DNA from: Casuarina equisetifolia
Lineage: Eukaryota; Streptophyta; Magnoliopsida; Fagales; Casuarinaceae
Assembly: GCA_028551475.1 (NCBI GenBank)
Contig: CM052360.1
Span: 11,148,501 to 11,212,500 of the forward strand
Length of the DNA: 64,000 nucleotides
Direction: 5' to 3'
Positions 14,369 to 27,070 of the stretch are shown in pieces. Position 1 is the first letter of the stretch. The number at the start of each line of letters is the position of its first letter. The notes below the pieces were generated by a model. The model ran no database searches and was not told the DNA's origin. It saw only the letters and a list, made by a program, of their open reading frames with translations. The position numbers and the translations under genes were made by a program.

Positions 14369-14917
14369 TGAAGTTGAAGTCAGTTGATAAAATCTTCTCA
14401 ACAAGAAGAGAAGAGGAATTACATTTCGCTTACACCAAAAAGGATATGGTGAAATGTCGTCCAAACAATAAGTAATCACATAAAAAAAATTGTTACGTGA
14501 CCCATAATTCCGCAATGTGAAATTCAGTGAAAAATCGACTCCCGACGCATAGTGGGAACCAATAGTTCTGAGTCCCATATCGGGAATAGAGTAGCTGAAT
14601 GTAGTAAGGGTTTCATATAAATATTCCTTGTAATTTACTTTAGAAGTTTAAAAGGGTCGGTTGGCTAAATGTGCCATGCTTGCCCTACACAGGCAAGTAC
14701 TGTATGGCTATCAAGACATATGGCCGACATAATTTGTGGAACTCTTATAGGGTTGGCTCGTGCTGGCCGACCCTTCAATATCTAGTGGCAATGATTGAAA
14801 TAGATCCCAATGGATTAACAGTGTCAACAAAAGTACAATTTAGTTGTATGCTTAACTTGATTAAAGTTTATTCCAATGCATTCTGATCCAGTGAAACAAA
14901 GAGCACGGAAGGAAAAT

Positions 14918-14923
14918 TTTATT
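14918..14923 (-). terminator. possible poly(A) signal AATAAA for the isomerase gene
   Basis: TTTATT on the plus strand reads AATAAA on the minus strand, 40 bases past the stop codon of the enoyl-CoA isomerase gene. A second copy lies slightly further on, near 14867. Spacing is plausible for a plant near-upstream element; use is inferred. Confidence 0.35.
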
Positions 14924-14962
14924 ACATCGCTCTCTAATGCCAGACGCAAATTGAGTAGCGCG

Positions 14963-15685
14963 TTAAAGCTTAGAAGAGGCTGTGATGGCTTTAGCAGCCA
15001 ATCCCAGCACGCTACACGCCTCCGGGTACAGACTTTTCCTTATCTCCGCGTACACCTCACCGTTCCACTTCTTCTTCGCCAACCCTTCCCCCAGTCGTAC
15101 AGCCGCCTCCACCACTTTCTCCGGGCTATCGTGCGCCGATTCCACTATTCCCATTGCCACTGCCTCCTCTCCGTTGACTTTCCTTCCCCCGAGCAAGATA
15201 TCGCGCCTTGCCGAAACCGAGCCGATCTTGGACATCATTACAGCCGTGAAGTAGCCCGGGAAGGTCAAGCCAAGATCGATCTCGCTCATATACAGCACGG
15301 CTCTGTCGCGTTTCATGACTACGTAGTCGTGGCAGATCGCGAGGAGGAACCCCGCGGCGGCGGCGTGGCCAGATACGGCGGCCACGGTGGGCATCGGTAG
15401 GGAGAGGAACGCCGCGGCGACCGGCTGGAAGGACTTGACCATGTGATGGAGCCGGTCTCGCGCGCCGGATGCGGAACCGGCGGCTTGGGCCCAGGCGAGG
15501 TCGAAGCCGTTGGAGAAGAACTTGCCATGGGCGGTGGTGACTAGAGCCGAGCCGTCGACGGCCTGGGACTTGACTTGGGAGAGCAGCGAAAGGAGCGAAT
15601 CGATCACGGCTGGGCTCAGCCGGTGGTCGTCCTCGCCGGTCAGAGTCAGGACGAAGAGGTTGCCGCGCTTCTCCAACGTGCACAT
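14963..15685 (-). CDS. ECI: peroxisomal enoyl-CoA delta isomerase (crotonase family)
   Basis: A single exon encodes 240 residues starting MCTLEKRGNLFVLTLTG, which is how plant ECI proteins begin. The family shifts cis- or trans-3-enoyl-CoA to trans-2-enoyl-CoA so that unsaturated fatty acids can enter beta-oxidation. Related Arabidopsis proteins (HCD1, and IBR10 in indole-butyric acid use) are known. Crotonase features seen are the first oxyanion-hole loop (HGKFFSNGFD, 53-62), the GHAAAAG loop at 106-112 and YMSEIDLGL (132-140), which carries the acidic residue expected near the active site. The last three residues, SKL (238-240), are a canonical PTS1 peroxisomal import signal. The gene is GC-rich relative to its surroundings and intronless, with normal length. 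The long opposite- and same-strand ORFs over it are shadows. Confidence 0.95.
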   Translation of the reverse strand: MCTLEKRGNLFVLTLTGEDDHRLSPAVIDSLLSLLSQVKSQAVDGSALVTTAHGKFFSNGFDLAWAQAAGSASGARDRLHHMVKSFQPVAAAFLSLPMPTVAAVSGHAAAAGFLLAICHDYVVMKRDRAVLYMSEIDLGLTFPGYFTAVMMSKIGSVSARRDILLGGRKVNGEEAVAMGIVESAHDSPEKVVEAAVRLGEGLAKKKWNGEVYAEIRKSLYPEACSVLGLAAKAITASSKL

Positions 15686-17279
15686 GGTGGTAGCGACTGG
15701 GGACTGACGGACTCAATCCTCGACAAGTGTGTTGTGTGGATCCTCTTTCTAATTTTCAGAAGCGATACATCCAAAGTCGAGCATTGTCCCGAATTTTTTA
15801 GAAGGGATCAAAACCGTCGGATTCTCTCTGTAGGAGAATTTTTAACCTACCACCAATCCAAAATATGTGATGTAAAAGAATATTTTATAATTACTATTGA
15901 GTAAGCATATAATTAATTTTCAAAACACAGTGAAACGTCTGATCAAATTTGTTAAGAGAATTATTTCTAATAATTGAAGTAGGGTTTGGACTATGTTGAG
16001 CCAGATTGTCCATGGGTCTGGGAAGAGGCCGTAGTTGAGCCAGATTAGCTAGCCCATAAGACATTCCGGTCCTCTAGCTCCTGCGATGAAGCTGAAGCAA
16101 CCGGAACCTCCTTTTGTACAAACTCAAACCCAACTTCCGGCAGTCTAATTCGCAGACCACAAACCAAAAATCATTAGCTTTGATAAAAAAATGTAATAGA
16201 CCACCAAACTTGATGAACTGGCTACTTTTCTTCTTATACTGACATCAGAAAGGCTGATGAATAAGCTATTGTTTCCAATGGTTGCGAAGTTACGTGACAT
16301 CCATTATTGGAGTTTACTTTTGGTTGAGGTTTTTGAATTGGTTAGTTTATGCGGCCGACCAACGAGACGGTGTCTAATTTACAACTAGTCCGAGTCATAC
16401 TCGGATAATCTTTATCACTTTTTATAACTTTTTTTTCCTGTTTTGTCAATGCTTTCGGCCACTATGTAAACCGGTATTGCCGTTTAGCTGTTTCCATGGA
16501 TATTTTGGTGCTCCTACGACAACGACTGCCCTGAAGCTTTTACATAGGATATACCGGTGTAGCCGCAGGAAAAACACTTGAATATTCTAAAAAATGACGC
16601 TTTTCTCCTCGATCAAAGAGGCAGTAGAAAACTTCCCCACAACACGACAATAGAGATAACAACAAATATGGACCAAACACGTTTCAACGATGCCTTGGTT
16701 AGCCGGGTGGAGGATTGACCACGTAATTGGTCGCTCAACCGCCAGATCGACGAGCTTCGCCGAATCGGGAGCGTTGATTTTTGCGTTGGTTTAAAGGTCA
16801 CGGGCTTTAACGTCCGTGTGAAGCGTAAAGGGTCAAAACCTAATGGTGTATGAGTTACAACATAGAACATGTCCCCACGGTTTCAGTTGGTGTGGTGGGC
16901 CCCCTGAAAAGAAAGCGTCAAAAAACGCACCCACTCAGGCTTTGACCATGATGCTGCCCCTTTGCCTTTCTGTATGGAAAAAAAAAGTTGCTTCCTTCGG
17001 CTCGGCTTCCTAACCATGACTTAAGCCCCCCTCTAACAAGTGATTAAAGATTTAGAGGCACTAATTCTCCACGACTGGAGATCTGGATAAATCTATCTAG
17101 CCTTCAACTTTTGGGTCCGCTCACTCTTGGCTGTAAAGCCAAGCCGTTGTTCTTTTGACCACTTCTGGACCCCATTCACCTGCTCCTTTATAAACCACCC
17201 ACACGCTCCATCCTTCCATCTCACAGCTCTCTTCCCCAAAACCAGAACCAAACCCACAGCTGCGCACCCAATCGCGGAT
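15686..17279. other. intergenic region between divergent ECI and At4g14450-like genes
   Basis: These genes are transcribed away from each other, so this 1.6 kb should hold both promoters. No coding exon, RNA gene or clear transposon was recognised. The last 150 bases are probably 5' UTR of the downstream gene. Confidence 0.5.
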
Positions 17280-17282
17280 CTC

Positions 17283-17319
<37 letters not shown>
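17280..17319 (+). repeat. (CT)n microsatellite in 5' UTR
   Basis: About 40 bases of almost pure CT repeat end 6 bases before the ATG of the next gene. Pyrimidine-rich CT tracts are common in plant 5' UTRs and can bind BPC/GAGA-type factors on the other strand (known for the motif class, not shown here). Confidence 0.85.
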
Positions 17320-17325
17320 TCCTCC

Positions 17326-17646
17326 ATGGCAGATGCACAGAGAAACAAGTCTGGCAGCGGCAACCGGCGTCAGCCCAGCCGGCTACAGCGGCGTGCCCCG
17401 GCGTCGCTCCAAATCAGCACGCCGGTGTCTAATTGGAACGTGGCCATCCCGCTCCTGTCTCCGCTCGCATCCTCCCCGACGTCTCCGAAGCTGTTAAGCG
17501 AACGGATGGCGGATATGAAACAGAGGGAGGAGCCAAGGCAGCAGGGCTCCGAGGCCGAGAAAGGACCTTTTAAGAAGTGGCAGCACCCGGCCGCCCCCTT
17601 CATTTATGAGCCGGCGCCGCGGGTCCGACCCTTCTTGCCTGCGTAG
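17326..17646 (+). CDS. small conserved plant protein like Arabidopsis At4g14450
   Basis: A single exon encodes 106 residues starting MADAQRNKSGSGNRRQPSRL. It is basic and serine/proline-rich. The hallmark is WNVAIPLLSPLASSPTSPK at about 38-56, then a polar stretch and a C-terminal block KKWQHPAAPFIYEPAPR. I recall this arrangement from Arabidopsis At4g14450, annotated as an uncharacterised, possibly plastid protein; its function is not known. No membrane segment or enzyme motif is visible. The ATG follows a CT-rich leader and lies in a good context (CTCCATGGC). In Arabidopsis this gene is next to the isomerase gene, as here, which supports the identification. Confidence 0.85.
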   Translation: MADAQRNKSGSGNRRQPSRLQRRAPASLQISTPVSNWNVAIPLLSPLASSPTSPKLLSERMADMKQREEPRQQGSEAEKGPFKKWQHPAAPFIYEPAPRVRPFLPA

Positions 17647-18536
17647 CAGGGACTAAGACCAGAAAGATAAGATAGGAATAATAGGATTGTATAATTGTCC
17701 AAGTAGTATGTAGATCTAACGGTGTGAGTCGGAACAGTTTTTTTAATTTTGTTTTTGTTTTCATCAACATCGACTGAATGTGTGCAAGCAAGCTGTATAC
17801 AGAGATGATATAAGCGAGCTCATAAAACCTACTTGTAAATCCGTTCTTGATTGGCACAGAACCCCGAAGGTTTCTATGCAAGTTTTGCTTAACATTTCCA
17901 GAAACTTAACTCTCTGTTTTGCACCATTTCTTCTCACTCTCACTCTGCTTGTGGCATCAAAATCATTCAAAACGATCCTCTTTGGGGCCACCCATTTGGA
18001 CACAACTCAAAGAAGAGTGAAATCTGCAATGCTGCACTCGCCTCTGCTCCCTTGATTTACTCACGGAGCTAGTTAAATCTTTGAACTAAACTAGGTTTGA
18101 GTTGGAGTCGTTTTCCATCACAGAAATTTAAGTGCTATCATTGTAGATTCACACCCTACCAACACACATGTATCGGATTCCACCCAAAGATGCTTCCGAC
18201 CCTGCAAAACCCCTATCAACTCATTCTTCTTTTACTCCGACTACGGAGACCCTGAAGACCGACATCATTAGGTTGATCTCGTCCTTAAGATCCGGCCGCG
18301 TCATCAGCGACAATGACATCCACTGCTCGGTCCATCGACTCTGTTCGGTCACTGACATTAGCTGGTTTGGGAGTGAAAACTTCGTTTGATCTACCATTAC
18401 CCGAGTAGCTTTGACCGTAGGAATTCAACAAGGATGTCCAACGGACCAAAGAGCCCGTACTCACGTCCAGTTGTGTGCAGAAAAACGATTAGCAGCTGTG
18501 GAATATGTGGCTGACAAAGACGTGAAGATAGACAGA

Positions 18537-18567
18537 GCTCTTGCTCTTGCTCTTGCTCTTGCTCTTG
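18537..18567 (+). repeat. (GCTCTT)5 tandem repeat
   Basis: Five perfect copies of the hexanucleotide GCTCTT lie in noncoding sequence. It is a simple microsatellite with no associated gene. Confidence 0.9.
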
Positions 18568-18794
18568 GGGAAAAGTAGTTAGTAGTGACGTGTCACGATT
18601 AGAACAGGCTGATAATTTTTGCTAATGATTTGAATGATGACGAGGATGATTGCCTTGATTAGGATTATAATGAAGCCAGTGCACCAAAGATGCTTTTCCT
18701 ACTTACAATTATCCTTTCACTTTTTGTCACGGATCTCTTGAGTAGTGCTAAGCAGCTAAGGGTCAATATTTGGGCATGTTAAAGGAGAGGACAA

Positions 18795-18796
<2 letters not shown>

Positions 18797-18829
<33 letters not shown>
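18797..18829. repeat. (TA)n microsatellite
   Basis: About 16 perfect TA dinucleotides form an ordinary AT microsatellite, likely length-polymorphic. Confidence 0.95.
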
Positions 18830-18831
<2 letters not shown>

Positions 18832-20349
18832 AATTATTCTTACATTCTTCTCAAATCTTTTGGATTGCTATTTTATTGTAATTCCTCTTAATTTTAAAGT
18901 TGTACAAAAAGAATAAATTCAATTTAAATTCTGATGAACTTAATTCTAAAAGTTAGCTCAACAACATGTTTTCTTCTTATATGAATTCTCATTCTTCGTA
19001 CGCTTCCTAATCATGATTTCGTCATTGTGAAGAAACTAAATTTTCTTGTTTCTTTTTTTTTTTTTTTCCCAAAAAAGAATATTGCAAATTGGGTTTCTTT
19101 CAAACTGTTGACCGGTCTTGGCATCACGGATTTTCCCCCTTTTTCTTTTCTTCTAATATAACGAAGTATTCCAAGAACCGACTATTACTTGTCTCGGTAT
19201 CTTGATAAGATCCGATTTGAATGGTCATACTCGAAGAAACAAAAAGCTTGGAAAAAGCAAAGGATCCAATCATAAAATATGTATTCGAGAAAAGTGCAAA
19301 ATACTAAAACAATCTTAATATATCCTCCCATGCACCTCACGCTCACGCTTTCTTCTTTGGAATGGCTGCTTTTGTTGGACAGTATAAGCGTGGTCCTCGG
19401 TGCTTCCCCCTCTTGGTGTTTTATATAAAAAAGATCAGTACCCCATGTCATGTGATGGGTTCCGAGTGGTCCTAGCTCCATTAGCAGCCGCTCTTTGATT
19501 CTTTTATAAAAAGATTTTTATTATTCTGATTGAAAGAGATTAGCTTACCAGACAGTAAGGAAGTTTGTTCCATGTATCAACAAATATAAAAAAGGAATAT
19601 AGTACACAAACAATGATAATCAGAACCAAAAAGTCGCTAGGAGATATCTTTAACTTTATGGTCAAGACTGGAGAAAAGGGGATCCGGAGTTGGAAGCCAT
19701 TTGGCACGATAAAGAATAAGGGAGATAGGTTTGTATGGCGGAGTAGTTTACTATGCAAAAATCTTTTTCTCATTTTTGATTATATCTATGTATGTGGAGG
19801 TCGTTCCATTATGTTCATCCTGTCTTTCTTTCCCCCTTTGGAGCATCTTTTTTTATCTTGTGTCTGGCTAATGTCTATGTCTGATTGAGTTAGATTTGAC
19901 CAGATGTCCCCATTTGGGACATGACGAATATGTTCTGCTCGGGGAGAGTGTCTAGATCACACAAAAATTTGACAGAAACTGGATCTCTGCTTTTGCGTAG
20001 TCTTTTCATGCCAATAATAGCATTCGACGTCATAACTGGACTAACACTGTTTTTCATACTTTGGGCGGTGGACGAGCCGATACAAGAACCTGCTCAAAAC
20101 GCTGTTGCTTTCAGAAGAATGATCAGACTTATGGCTAGATTTTCATAATTTATTCATATCTAACCTGAGAGTGTGTGTGAAAAAATATTTCTGGTGCTAT
20201 GCTAAATCATTCAGTGTCTTCTTTGTGATACTGATATTGATGGCAGCCTTCCATGAAAGCTGTATCTTAATATCTTAATATATTAATATATATATAAAAC
20301 ATTATAAAAGACATCAAATAGAGTTGACCATTTTCTGCCCTTCACTTGT

Positions 20350-20590
20350 CCTCTATATTTATCTACATGCCGTTTGTCACCGTAATCTGCGTGCTGTTTA
20401 TTTTTACTGCATTCGTCACATGCTGCTTCTGCATTCTAGGCCAGCCATTCCGCACGTTGTCACTGTATTCTGCATTTAGGTTTCTGCAAACTGCGTGCTG
20501 CCTGAACATGTTCCTGCATCCTTGCACGTGATATTTGAAAACATCTGAAGTTTTGCATGCCGTTTCTGTGTTCTGCGGGATCCAAAGACG
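20350..20590. repeat. TGC-rich segment with recurring CTGCATTC/CTGCGTGCTG motifs
   Basis: Variants of a short CTGC-containing motif recur many times in about 240 bases, in a neighbourhood that is otherwise AT-rich and motif-poor. This resembles the subterminal repeat zones of hAT or CACTA-type DNA transposons. No terminal inverted repeat or target duplication was found, so the class is not established. Confidence 0.3.
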
Positions 20591-23500
20591 GATTTGAACA
20601 GTCAATGCAATGTCCGTCTATATGTTGAGCTTAGAAGATGTACTCACTGTTTTAAAATCAATTTGTAAAAATTATAAGATATTTAGATCTAAGGAACACT
20701 TCATTTTTTATTTTTAGTTTTTTAATTAGCTTAATTTATTGTTTTCCTTACAATTCGTTTTTCACATATCATTGTCATTTTATTTAAAAGCTTAGAATCC
20801 TACATTTCAAAACATGATTATACGCCATGTTACTTTAGACTGTAATCTTCAACAATAAAGAGACGGATCACATCTATTCCCATTTCCTTAGATTTTTCCA
20901 CAAGAATTGTTGAACGAAATGATTCCCTCGTATAATCACAGCTTGATAACAAAAAGTTGCAATTATACGACTAAAAGAACACCATCAAGTATAAAAAAAA
21001 AAAAAATTATTTGCTTTTCCTAAACATAATTAACACAAATAATATAGTTTGGTGGGAATTATTTGCTTGTGGCTGTATATTCAATAGTCAATAAGCGGAA
21101 GTTGCAAATTTCATATTCGAATCAGCGGTTAGCGGTTGGAGGACCTGCACTTTAGAATTTCCGAAAAGTTTAGTTGGAGCCAGTCTTCGAGGCCCTTCTT
21201 CAATCTGCACCATCCGTATGAAAATAGGATAATGTGAATTAAAAAGTTTGGTAAGACGATCATGTTTGCAGATAACCAAAATGATTCTGGAGTTATCCGA
21301 CTTTCAACAGGAAGGAGTTTTCCAGCAATACAGATGTTGCAAACAGTGGTCAAATATATTCTCCAGTCGAAAAAATGGCAAGATACACTTCATTTTTTCG
21401 TCTTAAGGTCAAATATTGAGTGGCTAAATGTTTATAACATATTCCTCATAATGTCTTTTGACCGAGTGTAGAATTAATCCTATGGTGATAATACTTTGAT
21501 TGCTGACCACTTTTAGGCCTATCAGAGCAGGTGTCTACTTTGTCGGCTCGTCATGTCTGTATATGGGTAGATTACAGGTAGAACGCAGATTCCAAGTGTA
21601 GTGGTTCCTCTTCTCTCTTTCTGTCTTCACTCCAATCAGTATCGACTTGGATTTCTTGAGTTGTTATTCGTAAATCGGACCAGGTATTGGTTAATCAGCG
21701 CAACTTAGACAAAGAGTTTAGTCATCATCCTTCACTTTCTTCAACTTTCACAAATAATTAATTGTAATTGTTAGACCATGACTTTAAGATAATGTCATGT
21801 GTATCACAAGATAACCTCACAGCACATCAACACGTGTGGTGCATGTGCATCATCACCAACCCTACAATCAATGGAAACGATATCTGTATTACAAGAATAA
21901 TTTCACCATCACCAAGTATCAATACAGAATGATTTAGAATAGCGAAGATTTCTAGAGAAAAGTTAATTCAAAATTATCTAAAATTTAGAATACTTTTATA
22001 TTTCAATCTGAGAAGTATCAAGATAAATACTTTCTTTGTTTTTGCATTAATTACGTATTGTATTCTTCCTATAAAATTATATTAAAAATACAATGATCAT
22101 TAAGTTGAACCAAAGCAATACAATATTTTTTTCTCTCAAGTTTAGCAGGTTCTTATTTTCTACATGTAATAATTTGTTGGTGACTACTCGATGATTCTAG
22201 AGCATGGACAAACCAAATGTTATTTTAGAACGAGAGAATTGTCGAAACTCGGAAAACCAACACAAATGCAAGACGGCGCCTGTTGTTTTTGACTATCTGA
22301 GAAAAATAAAGTAACGGCGGAGATGAACCTCCAGTTTTCTGTCCCACGACATTACCCAGGTTCCTCATTCAAAAGAAATTGAACAAGGTTTCTCCAGCAC
22401 ATAGATTATCAATGTTTACTTCAGACAGCAGCCTAACGTTTCCTGAATACAACGGAGGACCAAGCATACAAAACATGCTTCATTTTTATGGTCGTCGAAC
22501 ATGTTTTCATTAAAGAAATAGAAGCCACGTCTGCACAGGAAAAGTCAAGTCAAACCAGAAACAAGGAGCAAGAGCCAGATGTAAACATTTACCATCTGAG
22601 TTAGAAACAGTCACAACAGACCAGAACTCCGGAGATTGAATGGCTAGCTTTAATAATGATCCAAGGAAAGGGACCGACCCTGTACCAACACCACACGCCT
22701 AGTCAGCATTTGAAGTGTCTTGGCTGTAAAGACACATTTTATCCTGCTCAAGCAATCAAATATTTAGTTACGATTCCTTTGCCATGGACAACTCAATGAG
22801 GGATCTAACCTATTCATCGGCAGGTCCATTATGAGTAGTCACATCGAAAAGAAGTTGGCAATCCATGAAACACATGGTAAAGGCAACCAGTGACACAGGA
22901 AGACGTTGAACTACGTCAACTAACTTCAAGACTGCTTTTATGGCTGCTTGTTGTATGCATCATGAGGAACTGCGGCAAATATGTACAACTCTACTCAATC
23001 TTCTGCGACATTTTGGCTTTCAGCAAGGCAAGTCACGGGGAAACTTCGAACTCAAACTTCACGGGTTTCGTCTGGATCATATCCAGAGGTGCAGTCTCGC
23101 ATACTGTCAACGATGGCGAAACACGCAAGTCGTAGTCATTCACGGGATCATTAAGAATGGACTTCATAATAGAAACCAAAAGAAGATAACGTAAAGCGGG
23201 GCTACTTTTCCAGGGTTGAGCTCATGCATTGATGAAATATTAAGACTATCCAGATTGCCAGCAAAAGACTTGTACTGGTTCTCTGAAAATGATCCACTCA
23301 ATTAAAATGTGGGACCTTAACTTAAAGAAGAAGGCATAGTTAAGTCACTGGACAGTGAATAATTGAAGGGAAAATGGGAAGCTGTTAATTTTAACGTCAT
23401 CAAATATTTATGGCCATCAATGCCTTCATAAAACCCCCCTACAAATTCTAACAACCCCACACATGGAAGAGGGACTCTGAGGAGAAGGACCCTCAAGGTC

Positions 23501-25379
23501 CAAGAAGTGCTTAGTGCTAGGTCCTAGAAGTAGAAAGCCTCACAATGGCTTAACCCAATACCGACTGGGGCCTCTAAGCTATGCTCTTCTTTAGCTGTGT
23601 TCTTCTTTGGGCTTCCATTAATGTGGGCCTAAAATAATCTTCGACATATAACATATTAATTAAACTGAATGCAAACGGAGACGAATTTTGACGAGGACAG
23701 AAGATCAAATTTTTGGTCTTGTAACGTTCTTTTCACGACTAGTTCAAATAATTCTTCGAAAATTCAGAACAGCATTTTTCGGGGTCGTGGGTGGAGAGTT
23801 TTAGCCGGCGAGAACTTTCTTCTTGGCCGTAGTGGTTGTGAGAAACGTGTTTTCCATCTCTTTTGAAGAAAAAGTCTCCTGCTTATCATCTTTTCAACAT
23901 TTTTCTACAATTCTATCTGGCAAAAAACCAAACTCTTCTGACAACTAAGAGATTGGGTAATCACATGCTTTTTTGGTATTAAGACTGAAAATTAATAAAG
24001 ACAAATATGTAAACTAATTAATATGTTCATATTGTAAATAATTTGTAAGTTTTCTAAACAGCATCTAGTTAGGATTAGGACTAAAAAAATTAAAACGGAT
24101 AAAAAAGATAAAGTGAAACTCAAAAATACAGAAATGTAAGACAACTAAAAAAAAAAAGGTTTTTTGAATGTATAATGGGAAAATTGTTCCAAACCATGTA
24201 AACTTTGTGGGAAAATTTTGCGTTTTTAATTTTTTATATTTAACAACTGATTTTAGAAGGATTGATCTTTTTAAACTAGGAATGGCTGCAATTCCATTTT
24301 GAAATAATTGTCCCCAAACCAATATAAGCAACAATTAAAAAGTTGTTAGCAAGTTAATAATGCCTTTATTCTGTGGGTTAAGAGTTCGATGTCGTCAAAC
24401 AAGCGTCAAAAAGGCTAAAAGGCTAAAAGGATGAAAGGCCTAGGACCAGAAAAAGCCAACAGCACCACCCTACGACGCTGACGCCGATAGCTTTAAAACG
24501 CGCCAAAAGCTACCCAGATATGTTAATTCAACAGCCCTTCCTCCCATATTCTTCACGCTAAAGAGACTCCAAACACAAGCTTACATGCAACATGGCGGGA
24601 AGTTGGAAATATCAACCTATCTCTATACACTTTTTTCTTCTTTAACATATCTGTTTCGTCTTATCGACGTGGGAATTGTTATCCTTTTCGCCGAGATGGG
24701 ATGGGTTTACGGGTCCTACATGGTTTTTCATTTCTACATAATGACAAAGAGTCGTTTCTTAGGCTAATTGCTCATTTACATGTGGAAGTAACTAGTTTGC
24801 GCAATCATGGCTTTGTTTTTTAAATTGTTGCTATTAAGAAATATAGTTAACCACATGCAATCACAGGGGAGTCTCTCACTGACTGGGATGGCAGCAGCGG
24901 GGACATCATGCCTCTGTTTTCAGCCTTTGCTGCATGATAATCAAACTTACACACAAATTTCCCATTATAAACCGTAATCAATCGGTCAACAAAGGGGCCA
25001 TTTCTTTTGCTTTTTTATTTTAATGGGTTTAGTTTATTCTGAAAGAAAGAAGAGAAAAAGAAAGTGAGTTCAACTGGAGTGCGGCTATGTCTCATTGTGT
25101 TCATAATCATAGAGGCACAAAGACGATGGGCCATGGCAATTGGGTATTGCGCATCATGATCGGCAAAAGGCAAAGGTGGCCGACAACGTGGTCCTTCATA
25201 AGACTACTAGCCACATTTCGTGATCTGAGTGGCTGGAACGAGGCTTTTGCTACCCTGTCTTGTTGCGTTCGGGAGCAAGTACACTAGAAAGTTCCCTCCT
25301 CTCTTCATGCAGATGGGTTTGCTGAACAATGTTGATTTAGTGACTAGTTCCTTTAAATCTTATCCAATCTTTGAATTGA

Positions 25380-25414
25380 ATTGTATTGTATTGTATTGTA
25401 TTGTATTGTATTGT
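25380..25414 (+). repeat. (ATTGT)7 tandem repeat
   Basis: Seven perfect copies of the pentanucleotide ATTGT, preceded by diverged ATTGA copies. It is a simple microsatellite in noncoding DNA. Confidence 0.95.
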
Positions 25415-27070
25415 CTGAGACGTTTCAAAAGTGTCCTGTGAATTGCCTCACATCAAGATTCCGTGTCTGATAAGCAAAAGTTACACATTTTTGGCTTGGA
25501 TCGGGAATTGTCTGTGAGGAGAAAGTCAAATCCATCAATTTAGGCAAAGCTTGGAGATGAATTGATGAATAGTTGAATTGATTCCCCGGTGTATCTTTTT
25601 GTCATTACCTGCTTGCTTCTTTGTAGGCTGGATCTCCATGTGGGTGGTCTTGGTCTCTCACCAAGCTGCGTCTCAATAAAGAAAAGCCACCTACTGCCAC
25701 TAAGTTAACTTTCGACGAATTTTCCCATGGCGGATCAGTAATCATCCAAGAAACATCATTTTCTCGGATTAGATTTTCGCAACACTTGCCCAAAGTCCTA
25801 TAACTTAAGCTAAACGCTTGAAAGGGACATCAAATGATAAGAACAATATATTAATTCCGAGTATCTCTTGGGTCTGCTTTCTCAAGGCAAGTGCGGTTTC
25901 GTACTGGAAGGGGAGCAAGTCACACCTAAACATGTTGGGTACAACTTTAGGAGCAAGTAAACAAGTAAGAATTTCTAACCCACTAAAAAAGTGACGCACC
26001 AACCATCCACTTTTGTCCCTGTAAGTTATACAAGTGTCATTCAAGAGGACCCCGTATGTAACACTACAAGTTTCAAACCTGAACCATCCAAGATTCCCAC
26101 TGATGTTGCTCGGTTCTGCCAAATATGTACAAACTCCATATTGCAGAGCTGTTTGCCAACTAATTGACTTGCATTGGATTCAAATTTGGTCTAGATGGGT
26201 CTAAACGCAAGCGTGCTGGACGCGGTTGCCGAGCTCAAAATGGTTCGAAAGTCAAAATCTGGGATTAACAAGACCCAACAAACCATACCTGAAACCTGAG
26301 GACTCAGATGAAATTGTCCGTGTTTCAAATTTGTCGTACTCAGTATGAAACCAGGAAAATACCTTCATGGAAATCTATTCCGTTTGACTTGAAAAACAAA
26401 TCATTTCCTTGACTGCAGCCCTCTTCTTTAATCATTTCTAAATGTAAGTCAATACCAAAAAAAAAATAATAATAAATTTGACAAAACATTTCTTTTGTTT
26501 ATTGTATGCAATTTCGCGGTTATACATGATTCTTTTCCAATGAAGTATAAGCTTGATTTTTTGAGATTTTTAAAAGGTTTTAAAATTCAATTTAAAAATA
26601 TGTTCAGACGTTAAATCTTACTCGAAAGTCAGTCAAAGCCGTAGGGCAAAGGCCAGCTTGGCCGTGGCGCCTTCATACTCTGTAAATATATATTTTTAAA
26701 ATAAAAAATAAAATTCCTGTCCGTTTGAAAACCAAAAACTGCAAGAAACTTTTTGGTTTTGAAAATCGAGAGTGCAGACGTAGGATTTGTACTTTCAGAA
26801 ATCCTCAGAGCACTTTCAAATACCCCTACCTCCTTCTCCTTTTGAAAGATATTGTCATTTCTTTGAATGTTCCGTGCTCCTAAACACTGCCTCTGTTGAT
26901 TTCCATACCCGCCTTTTGTTTCTGGATTACGCTTTTCCTTCTCTGCCTTAGACTTGCTCAAATGCGCAGTGCGCGCAGTTTCCTGGCCGTGGCTGCATTC
27001 CGGCAAGCCGTTGCGGTTTCTGTGTAAAACAGACTTGGGGTTTTCTTCGGTTGGGGTTAGGAAGAGAGAA

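Larger units (their letters stand above)
17647..26950. other. 9.3-kb interval without a recognised gene
   Basis: Apart from the 3' UTR of the At4g14450-like gene at its start and the 5' UTR/promoter of the DUF668 gene at its end, no intact gene was found. It contains microsatellites at 18537-18567, 18797-18829 and 25380-25414, a TGC-rich segment near 20350-20590, and an unexplained coding-like piece on the minus strand at 23033-23167. Short ORFs near 19565, 24585 and 25087 have no recognisable family and are not called as genes. Confidence 0.5.

Noticed and set aside
14876-15400. A 174-codon plus-strand ORF opposite the isomerase gene
   Set aside because: It is an antisense shadow caused by the GC-rich coding sequence; no recognisable domain.
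15126-15716. A 196-codon minus-strand ORF over the isomerase gene
   Set aside because: It is a frame-shifted shadow of the GC-rich ECI gene: arginine/proline-rich with no family resemblance, while the ECI frame is fully conserved.
26954-27070. A 39-codon upstream extension of the DUF668 frame
   Set aside because: It has no ATG, and family members begin MVAE, which matches the ATG at 27071.
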